Positions 5,302 to 7,353 of a stretch of 7,353 nt of DNA are shown one piece after another; position 1 is the stretch's first letter; every line of letters starts with the position of its first letter. The stretch is from JAHFJA01 sp964357385 (GTDB lineage: Bacteria > Patescibacteriota > Patescibacteriia > JACQRZ01), in assembly GCA_964357385.1 (NCBI GenBank), contig CAYHKW010000053.1, positions 1 to 7,353 on the forward strand, given 5' to 3'. The position numbers and the translations under genes were made by a program. Under the pieces are notes generated by a model. That model made no database searches and was not told where the DNA came from. It saw only the letters and a program-made list of their open reading frames with translations.

Positions 5302-6738
5302 TTATTGACCAGACTGAAGGGTATCGTTTCCCAGCAAGATAAGGAAATCAACATCCGCATTGTTTGCGTCTTGTTCAGGAGAGGTTCCTTGGATTACATC
5401 AGCGTGGAGTAAGGTGGTGAGATTATCAAGTTCATCATTTTTTTTACCATACGTAAAATCATAAATAACATTCTTGGTCATATCACGATTTTCAGCATTT
5501 CCGACCGCAGTAATCTGATAACCACTTATCTTTAATTCGTCAGCAACTTTTGTCGCAAGCCCGGTGGTTTGGGTGCCATTTTTAACAATGACGGTTGTAT
5601 TGTTGTTTCCTGATTGCTGTATTGATAGCGTTTTGACTGCCAAGATTTCCTTCATTGCGGTTCCCATGGCTTCAAATGTTCCATCGTTGGGGCGCAACAC
5701 ATAGGCGCCAAGGTCAGTAATTTCAGAGTGCAGATATCCTGCTGGCGCATCATCAAATACAAGAGTGCTTACACTGCTTGGTTGAATCGATTTGCCTAAT
5801 TGAGCAAGCTTAACGAGCTCCCATGTCTGCATGTTGGTAGAGATGTTGTCATTGAGGGTCGAAAGAAGATCGTTGATTTTTTGAGGATTAAGCAAAAATT
5901 GTTTTGTCATAACTCGTTCGCTCATTGCCATAATAACTTTCTGTTGACGCTTGCTGCGTGAAAAGTCTGAACCCTCATTATTCATCATACTATGGCGTGA
6001 ACGTGCAAATTGAAGAGCTCGTACGCCATCCAAAATTTGTGGACCTTGCTCAAATCGAACTACCTGATATTTTTTATCACTCGTGGGATAGGTATAATCA
6101 GTAAAGCTATTATCAACAAACACATTGACACCTCCGACAAGGTCAACCATTCTTTCAAATCCCTTGAAATCCATGCGAACATAGTATTGAATCGGGATAT
6201 TGAAAGTTGAGCTGATAACTTGTTCTGCCAGTTCAGGACCGTGGCCGGTGCGCTCGGCTTCCCCATATGCATGTGCATTATTGATTTTACTCCACCCATA
6301 TCCAGGAATATCGACAAGGAGATCTCGTGGTAAAGAAATTAAAGCCACTTTATTATTGCGAGGATCAATGCTGGCAATCATGATGGTGTCGGTGAGATTA
6401 GACCCTTCATGACCCGCCCCGCCGATGCCTAGTAAGAGTACATTGATGCGCCCGTCGCGTTCACCAGCAAGTTGTTTTTCTACATGTTCTGAAAAATTCA
6501 GCAATGTGCCAAAGAGATTCATCTTGCTCAGCGCTCCATGAAATCCGGATTCATTTTTTTCTGAAATTTGGGACGAAAAAACAGATGCCCCGGTCATTAA
6601 AATACCAATGCCAAAAAAAACAATCAGTAGTTTCGCAAGGAGTGAGCGACGAGGAATGTCGCTCGCAGTATCGATATTAAGCGGTGTGGCGTGAGAAGGA
6701 GGTGAAACGTCAAGAAGATTTATATGTATTTGTTTCAT
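5302..6738 (-). CDS. LCP-family (LytR-CpsA-Psr) cell-wall glycopolymer ligase with LytR_C domain
   Basis: 478 residues. LCP proteins transfer undecaprenyl-linked glycopolymers to peptidoglycan on the outer face of the membrane. A cytoplasmic N-terminus (1-35) leads into one transmembrane helix (about 36-56). The LCP catalytic domain spans about 94-270 with the family motifs: NVLLLGIG, LTDTIM (Asp117), SLPRDL (Arg138, Asp139), KINNAHAYG, GPQILDGVRALQFARSRH (Arg246, Arg248) and DFSRSKRQQ (Arg261, Arg264). Residues about 381-470 match the LytR_C domain (TVIVKNGTQTTGLATKVADEL, VGNA, then VDFLILLGND). The architecture is complete. The substrate cannot be told from sequence; a wall or surface polysaccharide is inferred. 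The ATG at 6736-6738 is preferred because a promoter lies just upstream; there is no Shine-Dalgarno sequence. The gene is divergent from signal peptidase I and convergent with the PEGA gene. Confidence 0.94.
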   Translation of the reverse strand: MKQIHINLLDVSPPSHATPLNIDTASDIPRRSLLAKLLIVFFGIGILMTGASVFSSQISEKNESGFHGALSKMNLFGTLLNFSEHVEKQLAGERDGRINVLLLGIGGAGHEGSNLTDTIMIASIDPRNNKVALISLPRDLLVDIPGYGWSKINNAHAYGEAERTGHGPELAEQVISSTFNIPIQYYVRMDFKGFERMVDLVGGVNVFVDNSFTDYTYPTSDKKYQVVRFEQGPQILDGVRALQFARSRHSMMNNEGSDFSRSKRQQKVIMAMSERVMTKQFLLNPQKINDLLSTLNDNISTNMQTWELVKLAQLGKSIQPSSVSTLVFDDAPAGYLHSEITDLGAYVLRPNDGTFEAMGTAMKEILAVKTLSIQQSGNNNTTVIVKNGTQTTGLATKVADELKISGYQITAVGNAENRDMTKNVIYDFTYGKKNDELDNLTTLLHADVIQGTSPEQDANNADVDFLILLGNDTLQSGQ

Positions 6739-6747
6739 ATCTCATAT

Positions 6748-6776
6748 AGTATAGGTCAAAAGATGTCCGATTGCAA
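6748..6776 (-). promoter_or_regulatory. Predicted promoter of the LCP gene with near-zero leader
   Basis: Reading the minus strand: TTGCAA (6776-6771), a 17 bp spacer and TATACT (6753-6748). The expected +1 is about 6741, three bases before the ATG at 6738. There is no room for a ribosome binding site. Confidence 0.6.
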
Positions 6777-6792
6777 TATGTCATGATTATGC

Positions 6793-6821
6793 TTGATGTT
6801 TTCGTTTTTATGAAGTATACT
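6793..6821 (+). promoter_or_regulatory. Predicted promoter of signal peptidase I
   Basis: TTGATG (6793-6798), a 17 bp spacer and TATACT (6816-6821), with +1 near 6828 and a leader of about 60 nt. A second, weaker candidate (TTGTAT at 6831-6836, 16 bp, TATGAT at 6853-6858) would leave a leader of about 23 nt. The stronger promoter is back to back with that of the LCP gene, the two -35 boxes being 16 bp apart. Confidence 0.6.
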
Positions 6822-6887
6822 ATGTAAGCTTTGTATTTTAAGCATTTTACGGTATGATATTTGAATACTCATACCAATCATATCCCC

Positions 6888-7353
6888 ATGGAATCCGCCT
6901 CAATCGAAACGCGCCCGGCTCGTTCGTCATTTAATTTTGTTCAATACATTCTTGAGCTGATCAAGATTATTATCATTGCTGCCGCAATTATTTTACCGAT
7001 ACGACTGTTTGTTGTCCAGCCATTCTATGTGAAAGGACTCTCGATGTATCCAGCATTTGGTGGTAATGACTATTTGATTGTTGATCAAGTCTCATATCAT
7101 TTCACCACGCCGACACGGGGTGATGTGGTGGTATTTATGCATGATCCTGTTGACCACAAATATTTCATCAAACGTATTATTGGTCTTCCAGGAGAAACCA
7201 TTGAAGTAATAAATGACACGGTAACCATTTTTAACAACCAACACCCCGAAGGATTTGCGTTAGATGAGTCAGCGTATGGCCCATTGCACGGACCGTCAAC
7301 ATTGGTTCGGACAACTCTTAATGACGATGAGTTTTTTGTTCTAGGGGATAATA
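6888..7353 (+). CDS. lepB: Signal peptidase I, partial (C-terminus beyond the window)
   Basis: The first 155 residues of a membrane-bound serine protease that removes Sec signal peptides; the frame is still open at the window end. One transmembrane helix spans about 24-43. The catalytic Ser52 lies in VKGLSMYPAF (box B, where the usual Thr after Pro is Ala). The general-base Lys95 lies in FIKRIIGLPGE (box D). Between them, RGDVVVF (77-83) matches box C, and FVLGDN at the very end is the start of box E. With only one N-terminal helix and a short spacer it resembles the Gram-positive type rather than E. coli LepB. No Shine-Dalgarno sequence precedes the ATG. The upstream Ig-like protein in this window is a plausible substrate, by inference. 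Confidence 0.93.
   Translation, partial: MESASIETRPARSSFNFVQYILELIKIIIIAAAIILPIRLFVVQPFYVKGLSMYPAFGGNDYLIVDQVSYHFTTPTRGDVVVFMHDPVDHKYFIKRIIGLPGETIEVINDTVTIFNNQHPEGFALDESAYGPLHGPSTLVRTTLNDDEFFVLGDN

Noticed and set aside
6060..6412. Open frames on both strands inside the LCP gene.
   Set aside because: They overlap the catalytic core of a protein with all family motifs in frame; they are by-products of its codon use.
1..7353. Possible UGA-as-glycine recoding, known from some Patescibacteria (Gracilibacteria, SR1).
   Set aside because: All complete genes end in TAA and conserved domains are intact without any in-frame TGA, so the standard code explains the window.
1..7353. CRISPR arrays, insertion sequences, tRNA or rRNA genes, and defence-type systems.
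   Set aside because: I saw no regularly spaced repeats, no terminal inverted repeats around a transposase, no cloverleaf-like segments and no nuclease, helicase or toxin-antitoxin genes.

Overview
The window looks like chromosomal DNA from a Candidate Phyla Radiation (Patescibacteria) bacterium. This is an inference from protein style, not from a marker gene. The signs are a secreted protein built from an orphan repeat and one Ig-like Big_5-type domain, an N-anchored PEGA-domain protein with a YANGYRF-like motif, a stand-alone multi-helix membrane protein, a shortened RelA/SpoT homologue, an LCP-LytR_C protein, gene spacing of a few bases, and almost no Shine-Dalgarno sequences. All six visible stop codons are TAA and there is no sign of UGA recoding.

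Layout. (1) 60-782 (+) encodes a polytopic membrane protein of unknown function. It converges on an AhpC-type 2-Cys peroxiredoxin (801-1397, -), and one bidirectional terminator (767-793) sits between them. (2) A compact divergent promoter region (about 1421-1507) separates ahpC from a secreted Ig-like protein (1543-2421, +), which ends in its own terminator. (3) The terminator T-run is followed directly by a strong promoter for a RelA/SpoT homologue (start read as 2509, end 3942, +). This protein has HD, synthetase and TGS domains but no C-terminal regulatory half, and its hydrolase metal motif is altered. (4) The last codon and stop of rel form a -10 box for a PEGA-domain membrane-anchored protein (3950-5299, +). 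(5) That gene converges, 2 bp away, on an LCP-family cell-wall glycopolymer ligase (5302-6738, -), whose probable terminator lies inside the end of the PEGA gene. (6) A divergent promoter region (6739-6887) leads to signal peptidase I (6888 to the window end, +, partial).

Functionally the window is mostly cell-envelope biology: secretion (signal peptidase), wall glycopolymer attachment (LCP), a surface-exposed Ig-like protein and a PEGA protein, together with peroxide defence and (p)ppGpp signalling. Most genes appear to be single transcription units with their own promoters rather than one operon.

The most distinctive feature is regulatory. For at least three genes (rel, the PEGA gene, LCP) the -10 box lies 7-11 bases before the start codon, so the predicted mRNA has a leader of 0-4 nt. 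I see no CRISPR array, mobile element, tRNA or rRNA, and no clearly new defence-type system.
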